NCBI GenBank assembly: GCA_965221345.1
Contig: CBDCSD010000002.1
Coordinates: 372,001 to 436,000 of the forward strand
DNA from: Bin5 sp965221345
GTDB lineage: Bacteria; Chloroflexota; Anaerolineae; Caldilineales; Caldilineaceae
Direction: 5' to 3'
DNA length: 64,000 bases
Positions within the stretch are counted from its first letter, which is position 1; each line of letters opens with the position of its first letter. This document shows positions 33,553 through 42,439 of the stretch, piece by piece. Made by a program: the position numbers and the translations under genes. Under the pieces are notes generated by a model. It ran no database searches and was not told where the DNA came from. It saw nothing but the letters and a program-made list of their open reading frames with translations.

Positions 33553-34613
33553 TAGGACTTTCGCTAGGAGGTCAGGATCCTGTAAGCTTGAGACATGAAT
33601 ACAAAACAGAAGTATGTCGAATACCTTGTCAGCACGCCGATCAACTACACCTGTACCAATCTGGCTGAACATCTGGAAGGTATGAGCCACGATGCAGTCA
33701 GCGATTTTCTGAAAAGAGAGCGACTCACAGCCAGGCATCTATGGGAACTGGTGGCAGGACAGATCGAAGACAGCCCAGACGCTTACCTGATTATTGACGA
33801 CAGTGTGCAAGACAAACGCTACGCACGGTCAATCGAGATGGTAAAGCTGCAGTACAGTGGCGCTGAAGGTGGTCTGGTGCGCGGCATCGCAGTCGTGAAC
33901 CTGATTCATACCAGTGGTGAAGACGGCGACTATTATCCGATTGATTTCCGCATATACGCCAAAGAAGCGGATGGCAAGTCCAAGAACGACCATTTTCAAG
34001 AGCTGCTGCTGCGAGCGGTTGGCGACAAACAGATACAGGCTAAGACGGTGCTTTTTGATAGTTGGTATGGCTCCTGGCGGAACCTGAAGCTGGTTCACCG
34101 TCTGGGATTGACCTTTTACACCACACTCAAAGCCAATCGCATGGTCAGTCTGAGCGCAGAAGATGGCTATATCCATCTCGATGCCATCGATTGGAACGAC
34201 GAACGGCTTAGGCATGGCATCATTGTCAAGCTCAAGAAAGTGCCTTTCAAAGTGAGATTGTTCAAGGTAGTTGCCATAAACGGCGACATTGACTGGGTCA
34301 TCACCAATGACCTGGATGAGACCGTGATCACGCAAGTCGCTCAAAACGCGAACGAGTTGCGCTGGCAGATCGAAGAATTTCACCGCGCATTGAAGCAGCT
34401 AACAGGCTCCGCCAAATGCCAATGTCGCAAAGCTCGTTCGCAGCGCAATCACCTCGCTTGCTGTTACCATGCCTGGCTGTCCCTGAAGGTCCACGCCTCC
34501 TTGCTCAACAAAACCATCTATCGCGTGCATACTGACCTCTTAAGCGATTATCTGCGAAACCAACTTCGCAGCCCGACTATCCCTGCTTTCCAGCCAGCTT
34601 AGCGAAAGTCCTA
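33553..34613 (+). mobile_element. IS701-like insertion sequence, copy A
   Basis: The element is 1061 bases with perfect 14-base inverted ends, TAGGACTTTCGCTA at 33553 and its complement at 34600-34613. A second copy with the same ends and length is at 39380-40440. No target duplication is seen here (left flank AACATAAC, right flank TTTATATT). The right end abuts a truncated permease gene. The missing duplication suggests rearrangement after insertion. Confidence 0.9.
33595..34602 (+). CDS. IS701-like (IS4 superfamily) transposase, copy A
   Basis: A 335-residue DDE transposase. Catalytic landmarks: YLIIDDSVQDKRYARSIE (first Asp), KTVLFDSWYGSWRNLK (second Asp), and NELRWQIEEFHRALKQLTG with the final Glu. 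It begins MNTKQKYVEYLVSTPINYTCTN. Similar proteins are widespread in cyanobacteria and are usually classed with IS701. The group call is from memory of motifs, not a search. It is intact and about 95% identical by eye to copy B. Confidence 0.88.
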   Translation: MNTKQKYVEYLVSTPINYTCTNLAEHLEGMSHDAVSDFLKRERLTARHLWELVAGQIEDSPDAYLIIDDSVQDKRYARSIEMVKLQYSGAEGGLVRGIAVVNLIHTSGEDGDYYPIDFRIYAKEADGKSKNDHFQELLLRAVGDKQIQAKTVLFDSWYGSWRNLKLVHRLGLTFYTTLKANRMVSLSAEDGYIHLDAIDWNDERLRHGIIVKLKKVPFKVRLFKVVAINGDIDWVITNDLDETVITQVAQNANELRWQIEEFHRALKQLTGSAKCQCRKARSQRNHLACCYHAWLSLKVHASLLNKTIYRVHTDLLSDYLRNQLRSPTIPAFQPA

Positions 34614-35178
34614 TTTATATTACTTGCCCACCATCATCCCCGGTGTGGCCAGTGTGTTCCTCTGGATGTATATTTTCAATCCCGACTACGGTCTTGCCAA
34701 CTACATCTTGTCGTTGGTCGGGATACCGGGCCAGGCGTGGCTGTGGGATCCTGAACTGTCCAAGCCGTCCCTTATTATCATGGAACTCTGGCGAGTCGGC
34801 ACGATGATGGTCGTGTTTCTTGCCGGGCTGCAAGGCGTTCCTCAACCGCTATACGATGCGGCCGCGATAGACGGGGCGGGCAGGCTTGCCCAGTTCAGAC
34901 ATGTGACGGTGCCGATGATTACACCGCTTATTTTCTTCAATCTGGTGGTGGGTGTCATCAGTTCTTTCCAGATATTCGCTGCAGCCTACATCGCTACGCA
35001 GGGCGGCCCGGTTCACACAACACTTTTCTACGTGCTCTTTGTCTATCGACATGCGTTCGAGAACCTGCGGATGGGCTATGCCTCTCTGTTGGCGTGGGTG
35101 TTGTTTTTCATTATTCTGGTCTTTACGATGGTTCAGTTCAGGATGGCGCGTTTATGGGTGTTTTACGAGGTGGAATGA
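34614..35178 (+). pseudogene. Sugar ABC permease (MalF/UgpA-like), 5' end lost at IS701-like copy A
   Basis: An open frame reads in from the IS end as LYYLPTIIPGVASVFLWMYIFNP and continues to a natural C-terminus (YEVE, stop at 35176-35178). That is about 187 residues, against roughly 300 for the family. The EAA-type loop YDAAAIDGAGRLAQFRHVTVP and the last three helices remain. The N-terminal helices are missing and no matching N-terminal fragment lies on the other side of the IS. The stop overlaps the next permease start (ATGA), so the pair was an operon before disruption. Confidence 0.85.
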
Positions 35179-36023
35179 AATTTTCCAATACCACTCTTAT
35201 ATCTAACACTTTGCGCTACAGCTTGTTGGCAATTGGAGGAGTGATCTGCTTCATCCCCTTAGGATGGATGCTGTCAACGTCTCTAAAGATGCCCGGCACA
35301 GAGTTTACTTTCCCTCCTGATTTAATCCCGCGTCCGGTGATTTGGAGTAACTATGTTGATGCTGTTACCCGTCCAGGACATCCCTTTTTCCTCTATGCGC
35401 GCAATAGTGTTGTGATTACCCTAACAGCGACATTTGGGACTGTTCTGACAAGCTCATTCGTTGCGTTTGGCTTTGCGCGTATACGTTTTCGCGGCCGAGA
35501 CTTCTGGTTCATCGTCCTATTGTCCACGCTTATGCTTCCCGATGTGGTGCGCTTGATTCCCTCTTTTATTTTGTTCAAACTGCTGGGGTGGATTGATACC
35601 CTGTTGCCCCTCATTGTACCCTTTTGGTTCGGAGTCAATGCGTTCTATGTGTTTCTCATTCGCCAGTACTTCAGAACCATTCCCCTGGAGTTGGATGAAG
35701 CGGCATTGATGGATGGGGCCTCTTACCTACGAATCTATTGGCAGGTTTTATTGCCGATATCAGGACCGGTGCTGGGGGCGGTGACGATCTTTTCCGTCCT
35801 CAGCCATTGGAATGACTTTCTGGGGCCTCTGATATACACAAATTCAGTTGATTTGCGCACACTTGCGCTTGGTTTGCGCTTTTTCATGAGCCGAACGGGC
35901 ACGGACTGGAATCAGCTGATGGCTGCCTCTACTCTGATGCTTGCCCCGATACTCGTGCTGTTTTTCTCAATGCAGCGGTATTTTATCCGCGGCATACATA
36001 TGACAGGTTTTGGTGGCCGATAA
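35175..36023 (+). CDS. Sugar ABC transporter permease (MalG/UgpE-like)
   Basis: A 282-residue inner-membrane permease of a carbohydrate uptake ABC transporter. The first helix (YSLLAIGGVICFIPLGWML) and the following SLKMPGTEF region match the MalG type. The EAA loop that contacts the ATPase is LELDEAALMDGASYLRIYWQVLLP. Six helices are evident. The ATG at 35175 follows GAGGTGG and overlaps the stop of the preceding permease. Since that partner is truncated by an IS, this permease is probably stranded. Codon use and composition are a little lower in GC than neighbouring genes. Confidence 0.9.
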   Translation: MKFSNTTLISNTLRYSLLAIGGVICFIPLGWMLSTSLKMPGTEFTFPPDLIPRPVIWSNYVDAVTRPGHPFFLYARNSVVITLTATFGTVLTSSFVAFGFARIRFRGRDFWFIVLLSTLMLPDVVRLIPSFILFKLLGWIDTLLPLIVPFWFGVNAFYVFLIRQYFRTIPLELDEAALMDGASYLRIYWQVLLPISGPVLGAVTIFSVLSHWNDFLGPLIYTNSVDLRTLALGLRFFMSRTGTDWNQLMAASTLMLAPILVLFFSMQRYFIRGIHMTGFGGR

Positions 36024-36065
36024 TTGAATCCAGGTTTTTGAGCGAGAATTTAGGGGGCGAATAAG

Positions 36066-37316
36066 ATGAAGGGGACAACGGCACAGCTGGCAATTGACGG
36101 TGGGACTCCTGTATTTTCAGAACCAATCGGCCAGAATCTGGGCGTACGCAAAGTCGGCGCGGAAGAGGCGGAAAAGGTGGCTGAACTGGTTCGGGATGGA
36201 GTGAGAGGCGATCCAATTGGCGCGTTCTGCAAGGCCTTCACACAAGAACACGACGTGCGCCATGGGGTCGCCGTAGATTCAGGAACTGCAGCGGTTCACG
36301 TTGGAGTCGTGGCTGCCGGCGTCGAACCTGGCGATGAGGTGATCCTTCCTGCTATCAGCGACGTGGGTTCGGTGAAAGGAATTCTCGCTCACAATGCTAT
36401 CCCAATCTTTGCCGATGTAGATTTGCATACCTACAATATCGATCCCGCCGATGTCGAGTCCAAAATTACGGATAGGACGAAGGCAATCATAGCCGTCCAT
36501 CTTTACGGTCAGCCGGCACAGATGGACGAATTGATGGATATCGGCCGGCGCCATAATGTTCCGATCATCGAGGATTGTGCACAGGCGCACTTCGCCGAAT
36601 ACAAAGGGCAGAAGGTGGGGTCGATCGGAGACATTGGGGTCTTCAGCTTCATAACCGGCAAACATATGACAACGATCACCGGCGGCATGGTGATGACGAA
36701 CAACGATGCGTATGCGAAGCGAGCGGAGCTGTTCAGCGTTGGGCGCGGTGAGGAAGAAGGAACGAAGGAGGGTATGTTCTTCCGAACGCATGTTGGACTC
36801 GGACTCAACTATCGAATGAATCCTTTGGGCGCGGCGGTGGGGCTGGTACAGCTAGACAAGCTGGGTGACATCGTGGCACGGCGCAGGGAGACCGGTCAAC
36901 TGCTCGACCAACTGATTCGCGATATTCCCGGACTCAATCCACCGCACATCATTGACGAAGCGACGCACGCTTACTGGCTCTACGCAGTCACGATGGAAGA
37001 AGGCGCTTTTGCGGTGGATACTTACGCCTTTGCCCGAGCCCTGCAGGCAGAGGGCGTGTCCTGCATGCCAAAAGACTACTATCTACTGTATGACCATCCT
37101 GCCTTTCTGAACCCGGAGCCGCCGAAGAATCCGGAGTACGCGTTTCCAAGAGCCGTGTATGACGACCGTGAGCGCTATTACAAGGGAATGTGTCCGAACG
37201 CTGAACGGGGTTTGGCTGCGCATATCGTCATCACCTGGAGCGAATTCTACACGCAAGAAGACGTGTATAGAATTGAAGAGGCGTTGCGCAAGGTGGCCGA
37301 TTCCTATCGGGCTTAG
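36066..37316 (+). CDS. DegT/DnrJ/EryC1/StrS family aminotransferase
   Basis: A 416-residue PLP-dependent aminotransferase or relative. PLP-site residues are in DSGTAAVHVGVVAAG, VILPAISDVGSV, IIEDCAQAHFAEY and GVFSFITGKHMTTITGG, the last with the Schiff-base Lys. Compared with the other DegT protein at 23078 it has a longer C-terminal region (EGVSCMPKDYYLLYDHPAFL) that would shape the substrate pocket. The ATG at 36066 follows an AGGGGG site. It is 42 bases after the permease gene, so it was likely co-transcribed with that transporter and may act on the imported sugar. Confidence 0.9.
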   Translation: MKGTTAQLAIDGGTPVFSEPIGQNLGVRKVGAEEAEKVAELVRDGVRGDPIGAFCKAFTQEHDVRHGVAVDSGTAAVHVGVVAAGVEPGDEVILPAISDVGSVKGILAHNAIPIFADVDLHTYNIDPADVESKITDRTKAIIAVHLYGQPAQMDELMDIGRRHNVPIIEDCAQAHFAEYKGQKVGSIGDIGVFSFITGKHMTTITGGMVMTNNDAYAKRAELFSVGRGEEEGTKEGMFFRTHVGLGLNYRMNPLGAAVGLVQLDKLGDIVARRRETGQLLDQLIRDIPGLNPPHIIDEATHAYWLYAVTMEEGAFAVDTYAFARALQAEGVSCMPKDYYLLYDHPAFLNPEPPKNPEYAFPRAVYDDRERYYKGMCPNAERGLAAHIVITWSEFYTQEDVYRIEEALRKVADSYRA

Positions 37317-37519
37317 ATTGCTGGCCAGAACCGGCAACGGTGACTTCACGATATTTCAATCCGAGCTTCCACGACATCGCAGTGGAAACAAGAACATCCC
37401 CTTCCTTGCGTGTCAGATGCGCTCAAGTCTTGCCATGTCAGGGCTGACGCGAGAGCCATCGCGGCCATGTTGCCACGGCCGCCAAATCCCGCTCTGATGG
37501 GATCAGTCACTCGTCATCC

Positions 37520-38995
37520 CTATCGAACGTGGATATCGGCGAAGTCCATGTAGCGTTCCCAGTCGTAGGTGGTCACATCGTGCTTGCCGGTGCGTATGTG
37601 GTAGCCGATGATGCTCCTGACGGGCTGGTTGACGGGGGGCTGCTCGTTGACGGCTATCCCTTCGGTGCCCAGTAGGCGGTAGACGGGGTCGGCGTGCCTG
37701 GCGCCGAGAAACTCGCCGTGCGGGTCGGCCCACAGGTCTTCATGTGCGCTGACGACGTAGACGGGGCGGGGGGCAACCAGGGCGATGAGCGTATGCTGGT
37801 CAACCGGCAACTCATCCTCTTTGTCGTTGTAGCGCTTGAAATTTTCGCAAAACCAGTAGGGATAGGTAACGTTGGCATGCCGCGCCGTCTCGCCGAAGCG
37901 CCGGCGGAAGAGCGCGGCGCCGCCGCAGCCGGAGTTGTTGGGGATCACGAGGGCGAAGCGTTCATCCTGCGCGCCGGCCCACAACGCGGTCTTGCCCAGG
38001 CGGGACTGTCCCATCACCGCCACGCGCTCGTGGTCGATGTCGTCGTCGGTCTCGAAGTAGTCTAACGCCCGGCGCAGGCCCCATGCCCAGGCGCCGATGG
38101 CCCCCCACTCGTTGCCGGCCGGCCTCGTCTGTCCTTGCTTGTAGAAAAGGGGATGGACGCCGTTCTGGAAGCCGTCATCATAGTCGGGGTCCAGGTCGCC
38201 GTAGTAGATGGTGGCGAGCGCGTAGCCGCGTTCGAGGATGCGTTCGACCGGCCAGCGCGAGAGGCCCGAGCCGCGGCTGGCCTCGGTGGCGCGGTGATTG
38301 CGTATGCCGCGGTCGAAACGATTGCGCATCCACTGCTGTGAAAGAGTAATGCCGGGATCGGTGTGGATCGACTGGTTGCCCTGAAAGTTGGGGACAAGGA
38401 AGGTGGGCACAGGCTTTGGTTGCCCGTTGGGTTGGTAGATGAGAATGTCCATCCTGGGATCATCGCGACGACCTGTAAAATAGACCGAGATCTCTTTGCG
38501 CGTCGCTTGGCCATCGAGAGCATTCTCGTCGACCGAGGTGACCTCAAAGGTCATGGCTTCGGGCCGGGCGGGCGCTTTGCCGTACACGTGCTCTTCAAAC
38601 AGGCGCAGCAGTTCGGGCCGGCGCACGTTCTGCCAGGTAGCGGCATCGGTGACCGCGCGACCGTCGGCGAGGCGCAGCGGATCGGGCAACTGGTATGCGG
38701 GCACGCGCGCTTCGTCGTAGTTGACATCCTCGCATTCGCGCACCTGGTTATACCAGTCACTTGCCTGAGCGCGGGTCGGATCCAGTTTCAGCGCCATCTC
38801 GAAGATTTCGGCTGCCAGCGGTTTGTTGTCCTGCAGCCCGTAAGCGCGGCCAAGCACTTCATAAGTAAAGGAGTGTTCCAACAGTTCGGGATGGATGTCC
38901 ACCAGATGGGTCAAGTTGGAGATTACATACTCCGGTTTCTCCCAGGTCGCCATTTCCTCGAGCAGAAGGTTAAGTTGTTCGGATACATTAGCCAT
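37520..38995 (-). CDS. TPR-containing CE15-like (glucuronoyl) esterase
   Basis: A 491-residue protein with two parts. Residues about 1-85 look like helical TPR repeats (EYVISNLTHLVDIHPELLEHSFTYEVLGRAYG, then KPLAAEIFEMALKLDPTRA). From about residue 95 it resembles CE15 alpha/beta-hydrolases, which split ester links between glucuronic acid and lignin or sugars. The nucleophile motif GQSRLGKTALWAGA has its Ser at about 331, followed by PNNSGCGG and a later VSAHEDLWADP with a candidate catalytic His. No signal peptide is visible, unusual for CE15 enzymes that attack polymers, so an intracellular small ester is more likely. The ATG at 38995 follows AAGGAAG. Confidence 0.82.
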   Translation of the reverse strand: MANVSEQLNLLLEEMATWEKPEYVISNLTHLVDIHPELLEHSFTYEVLGRAYGLQDNKPLAAEIFEMALKLDPTRAQASDWYNQVRECEDVNYDEARVPAYQLPDPLRLADGRAVTDAATWQNVRRPELLRLFEEHVYGKAPARPEAMTFEVTSVDENALDGQATRKEISVYFTGRRDDPRMDILIYQPNGQPKPVPTFLVPNFQGNQSIHTDPGITLSQQWMRNRFDRGIRNHRATEASRGSGLSRWPVERILERGYALATIYYGDLDPDYDDGFQNGVHPLFYKQGQTRPAGNEWGAIGAWAWGLRRALDYFETDDDIDHERVAVMGQSRLGKTALWAGAQDERFALVIPNNSGCGGAALFRRRFGETARHANVTYPYWFCENFKRYNDKEDELPVDQHTLIALVAPRPVYVVSAHEDLWADPHGEFLGARHADPVYRLLGTEGIAVNEQPPVNQPVRSIIGYHIRTGKHDVTTYDWERYMDFADIHVR

Positions 38996-39379
38996 TGCCA
39001 CTTCCTTGACTGTATTGCGAGTCGCGCGTTCAGCGGCGGGCAATCTGAACACTGGGTAAAGCGAATCTCGTACCGCGTTTGCTGGAGAACGTTGCGTAAT
39101 TTGTGCAGGAGTTTTCGGTATCGGCCGGGGACCGCCTCAGATCTTGAATACATCCTGCAAATAGTCCCTGCTCTGCTTTGCGCTCTCTACTGGCGACCAG
39201 GTTTCGTCGCGCTGGGAGCGTCCTACCGAGTCCTGTTCCACGATCAGCCAGCCCTGATAGGCATTGGAACGTAGAACTTCAAAGAAGGCGGGAAAGTCGA
39301 TACAGCCTCGTCCCAATTCGGCGAAGATGTCCATCGACCAGGCCTGGAGCATGTGGATCCGCTCTTTTCTTACCTTTTT

Positions 39380-40440
39380 TAGGACTTTCGCTAGGAGGAC
39401 AGGATCCTGTAAGCTTGAGACATGATTACAAAACAGAAGTATGTCGAATACCTAGTCAGCACGCCGATCAACTACACCTGTACCAATCTGGCTGAACATC
39501 TGGAAGGCATGAGTCACGATGTAGTCAGCGATTTTCTGAAAAGAGAGCGACTCACAGCCAGGCATCTATGGGAACTGGTGGCAGAACAGATCGACGACAG
39601 TCCAGACGCTTGCCTGATTATTGACGACAGTGTGCAAGACAAACGCTATTCACGGTCAATCGAGATGGTAAAGCTGCAGTACAGTGGCGCTGAAGGTGGT
39701 CTGGTGCGCGGCATCGGTGTCGTGAATCTGGTTCACACCAGTGGTGAAGATGGCGAGTGTTATCCGATTGATTTCCGCATCTACGCCAAAGAAGCGGATG
39801 GCAAGTCCAAGAACGACCATTTTCAAGAGCTGCTGCTGCGAGCCGTTGGCGCCAAACAGATTCAGGCTAAGACGGTGCTTTTTGATAGTTGGTATGGCTC
39901 CTGGCGGAACCTGAAGCTGGTTCACCGTCTGGGATTGACCTTTTACACCACACTCAAAGCCAACCGCATGGTCAGTCTGAGCGCAGAAGATGGCTATATC
40001 CATCTTGATGCCATCGATTGGAACGACGAACGGCTTAGGCATGGCATCATTGTCAAGCTCAAGAAAGTGCCTTTCAAAGTGAGATTGTTCAAGGTAGTTG
40101 CCCTAAACGGCGACATTGACTGGGTCATCACCAATGACCTGGATGAGACCGTGATCACGCAAGTCGCTCAAAACGCGAACGAGTTGCGCTGGCAGGTCGA
40201 AGAATTTCACCGCGAATTGAAGCAACTGACAGGCTCCGCCAAATGCCAATGTCGCAAAGCTCGTTCGCAGCGCAATCACCTCGCTTGCTGTTACCATGCT
40301 TGGCTTTCATTGAAGGTCCACGCTGCCTTGCTCAACAAAACCATCTATCGCGTTCATACTGACCTGTTCAGCGATTATCTGCGAAACCAACTTCGCAGCC
40401 CGACTATCCCGGCTTTCCAGCCAGCTTAGCGAAAGTCCTA
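39380..40440 (+). mobile_element. IS701-like insertion sequence, copy B
   Basis: The element is 1061 bases with the same perfect ends as copy A (TAGGACTTTCGCTA and complement), in the same orientation 5.8 kb downstream. Both flanks carry CTTTT, and a single extra T precedes the left end, consistent with a 5-base target duplication. It splits an isomerase gene whose two halves are both still present, so this is a simple insertion. Confidence 0.92.
39422..40429 (+). CDS. IS701-like transposase, copy B
   Basis: A 335-residue transposase, intact, differing from copy A at about 16 residues by eye (for example YARS/YSRS, GDKQ/GAKQ, FHRA/FHRE). Catalytic segments are IIDDSVQDKRYSRSIE, VLFDSWYGSW and NELRWQVEEFHRELKQLTG. 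The divergence between copies suggests separate arrivals or an old duplication rather than a very recent jump of one from the other. Confidence 0.9.
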   Translation: MITKQKYVEYLVSTPINYTCTNLAEHLEGMSHDVVSDFLKRERLTARHLWELVAEQIDDSPDACLIIDDSVQDKRYSRSIEMVKLQYSGAEGGLVRGIGVVNLVHTSGEDGECYPIDFRIYAKEADGKSKNDHFQELLLRAVGAKQIQAKTVLFDSWYGSWRNLKLVHRLGLTFYTTLKANRMVSLSAEDGYIHLDAIDWNDERLRHGIIVKLKKVPFKVRLFKVVALNGDIDWVITNDLDETVITQVAQNANELRWQVEEFHRELKQLTGSAKCQCRKARSQRNHLACCYHAWLSLKVHAALLNKTIYRVHTDLFSDYLRNQLRSPTIPAFQPA

Positions 40441-41244
40441 CTTTTCCAACTTTTCGGGCCAAACGTCCTTGATATGGAAATAGCAGATGCGGTCGGCGTA
40501 CTGTTTGACTGCTTCCACGGGGTCGCCGCCGCCGTAGACGTAATGGCCGGTATCGAAGCAGAGCCCAACCAGCTCCGGATCGGTCATCTCCATCAGGCGA
40601 GCGACCTCGGCGGGCGTCTCAACATAGGTGCCGGCATGGGGATGGAAGGCTGTTCTGAGGTCAAAGCGCTCCTTACATCTGACAGCGACCGCCTCCAGCG
40701 CTGCGGCGACGCGCTGCCACTCCTCGCCGCTCCAGCCTTCGCTGCCGTCGGGTGCTACGGAGCCGGCGACCTCGAGGCGGTGGGGGGCGACATTGCCGGC
40801 GATGATGATCTCCTTGACACCGAATTGACTCAGCATCTGGCCGACGCTGTCCACCTTTTCGAACATATCGTCGAGCGCGCCCTCCTGCTGAAGCGAGAGG
40901 GGCACGTAGGAGGAGGCCAACTGCAGTTCCCTCTTCTCCAGTTCGGCGCGCAACGTCTCTGCATCGGCGGGAAAGAAGGGGGGCGATCCCAGTTCGGTGC
41001 CCCCGTATCCTGCCTCTGCTATTCCGTCCAGCATCTGCTCAAAGGTGAGGCCGCTGGTCTTCTGCCCTCTCATTGAGATGACGTCCCAACTGATCGGGGC
41101 GCTTCCAATTTTGACTTTGAACATGGTTCCTCACAGCTTGAATGCTTTTGAAAAGCTGGGTTATCGCACGCAATTGGTAGGGGGCAGGCGCCCGTGAGCG
41201 GTTGCACTGCCTCCTTAGGCGCAGGCAATCTTACGCGCGCTTGC

Positions 41245-42327
41245 TCAACGAATCGCTTCCCCTGTCGCGTCGTCGAAGAGATGAATGCGATTGAAAGAGA
41301 GGCTCAAGGTATCCCCCTCGCGCACTTGGGAAGCGGCCACGTCCTTGACCCTGAGGAGGAGGCCCTCTTTTTCAAGGTCGAGAATCGTCTCTGAACCGAG
41401 AGGTTCCAGCAGGAAGACCTTGGCCTGATTGCTGCCCTCGTCGTCCATTGTGAAACGGATCTCTTCGGGGCGGACCCCAAGCGTACAGTTGCCGCTTGGA
41501 CAAAGCTCGGCCGCGCGGTCGGCCATTTCGGCGCTGACTGGGATGACGAACTGATCGCTCCTGTGGACGGTATGACCATTCTCCGTTTGCAAGGCGCCGG
41601 GGATGAAGTTCATCGGTGTCGAGCCGACGAAGCGGGCGACGAAGTTATTGGTCGGCATATCGTAGATTTCGCTGGGCGTGCCCAGTTGTTGCAGCGTGCC
41701 CTGGTTCATCACTGCGATCTTGTCGGCCATGGTCATGCCCTCGACTTGATCATGCGTCACGTAGATCATGGTCGTGCCCAACTCATGTTGCAAACGTTTG
41801 ATCTCGGCGCGCATGTAGACACGCAGCAGGGCGTCGATGTTGGAGAGAGGCTCGTCCATCAGGAAGACTACAGGCTCGCGCACGATTGCTCTGCCGAGCG
41901 CGATGCGCTGCTGTTCCCCACCGGAACAGAGGCCCGGCGGCCGCTCCAGGGTATGCGTGATGCCCAGCATTTCGGCTACATCGCGGACCCTGCGCTCAAT
42001 CTCCTTTTTTGGCGTTTTACGCAGGCGCAGGGGATAGGCGATGTTGTCGAAGGCGGTGAAATGGGGGTAGAGGGCATAGCTCTGGAAGACGAGGGCGACA
42101 TCCCGTTCGCGCGGTTCGAGGTCGTTGACGCGCCTCTCGCCGATATAGATATCGCCGTAAGTGGGGCGCTCCAAACCGGCTACGCAGCGCATGGTGGTGG
42201 TCTTACCACAGCCGGAGGGGCCGAGCAGGACAACCAAGTCGCCATCCTTGACGACGAGATTGAACTGATTGACGGCGCAGGTATCGCCAAAGTACTTTGT
42301 CAGACCTTCTATTCTAACTTCCGCCAA
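41245..42327 (-). CDS. Sugar ABC transporter ATP-binding protein (MalK/UgpC/MsmK type)
   Basis: A 360-residue cytoplasmic ATPase that powers carbohydrate import. Walker A is GPSGCGKTTT near residue 36, the Q-loop is VFQSYALYPH, Walker B VVFLMDEPLSNIDA, and the H-loop YVTHDQ. The signature is LCSGGEQQRIALGRAI, CSGGE in place of the usual LSGGQ, a mild deviation. A C-terminal regulatory domain of the MalK type includes GVRPEEIRF and ends with the RIHLFDDATGEAI strand. It is the last gene of the minus-strand transporter set and the only sugar-type ATPase in the window. Confidence 0.94.
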   Translation of the reverse strand: MAEVRIEGLTKYFGDTCAVNQFNLVVKDGDLVVLLGPSGCGKTTTMRCVAGLERPTYGDIYIGERRVNDLEPRERDVALVFQSYALYPHFTAFDNIAYPLRLRKTPKKEIERRVRDVAEMLGITHTLERPPGLCSGGEQQRIALGRAIVREPVVFLMDEPLSNIDALLRVYMRAEIKRLQHELGTTMIYVTHDQVEGMTMADKIAVMNQGTLQQLGTPSEIYDMPTNNFVARFVGSTPMNFIPGALQTENGHTVHRSDQFVIPVSAEMADRAAELCPSGNCTLGVRPEEIRFTMDDEGSNQAKVFLLEPLGSETILDLEKEGLLLRVKDVAASQVREGDTLSLSFNRIHLFDDATGEAIR

Positions 42328-42439
42328 AATCTACTCTCCTTTTGCTCTCGGGAGTCAGCTTTCGCACAATACCGGCGGCCTGGAATCGAGAGCGGCTCGC
42401 TGCCGCAGACGCCGGGGGTCACTGTTCACTGGCGGCAGC

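Larger units (their letters stand above)
39137..41124 (-). pseudogene. Sugar phosphate isomerase/epimerase (IolE-like), interrupted by IS701-like copy B
   Basis: The gene runs leftward from ATG 41124 (MFKVKIGSAPISWDVIS) to WPEKLEK at the IS edge (40441), then resumes at 39379 as KVRKERIHMLQAWSMDIFAELG and ends FKI at 39137. Joining the halves across a CTTTT duplication restores one frame through ...KLEKVRKER... and gives about 306 residues, normal for this TIM-barrel family. Family features include APISWDV (as in inosose dehydratase), TAFHPHAGTYVE, VGLCFDTGHYVYG and FHIKDV, with the C-terminal VEQD in the detached part. As it stands, translation stops at a TAG formed by the IS end. Confidence 0.9.

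Noticed and set aside
33553..40440. Block between the IS701-like copies called as a true composite transposon
   Set aside because: The outer flanks share no target duplication, copy B has its own CTTTT duplication, and the copies differ at about 16 residues.
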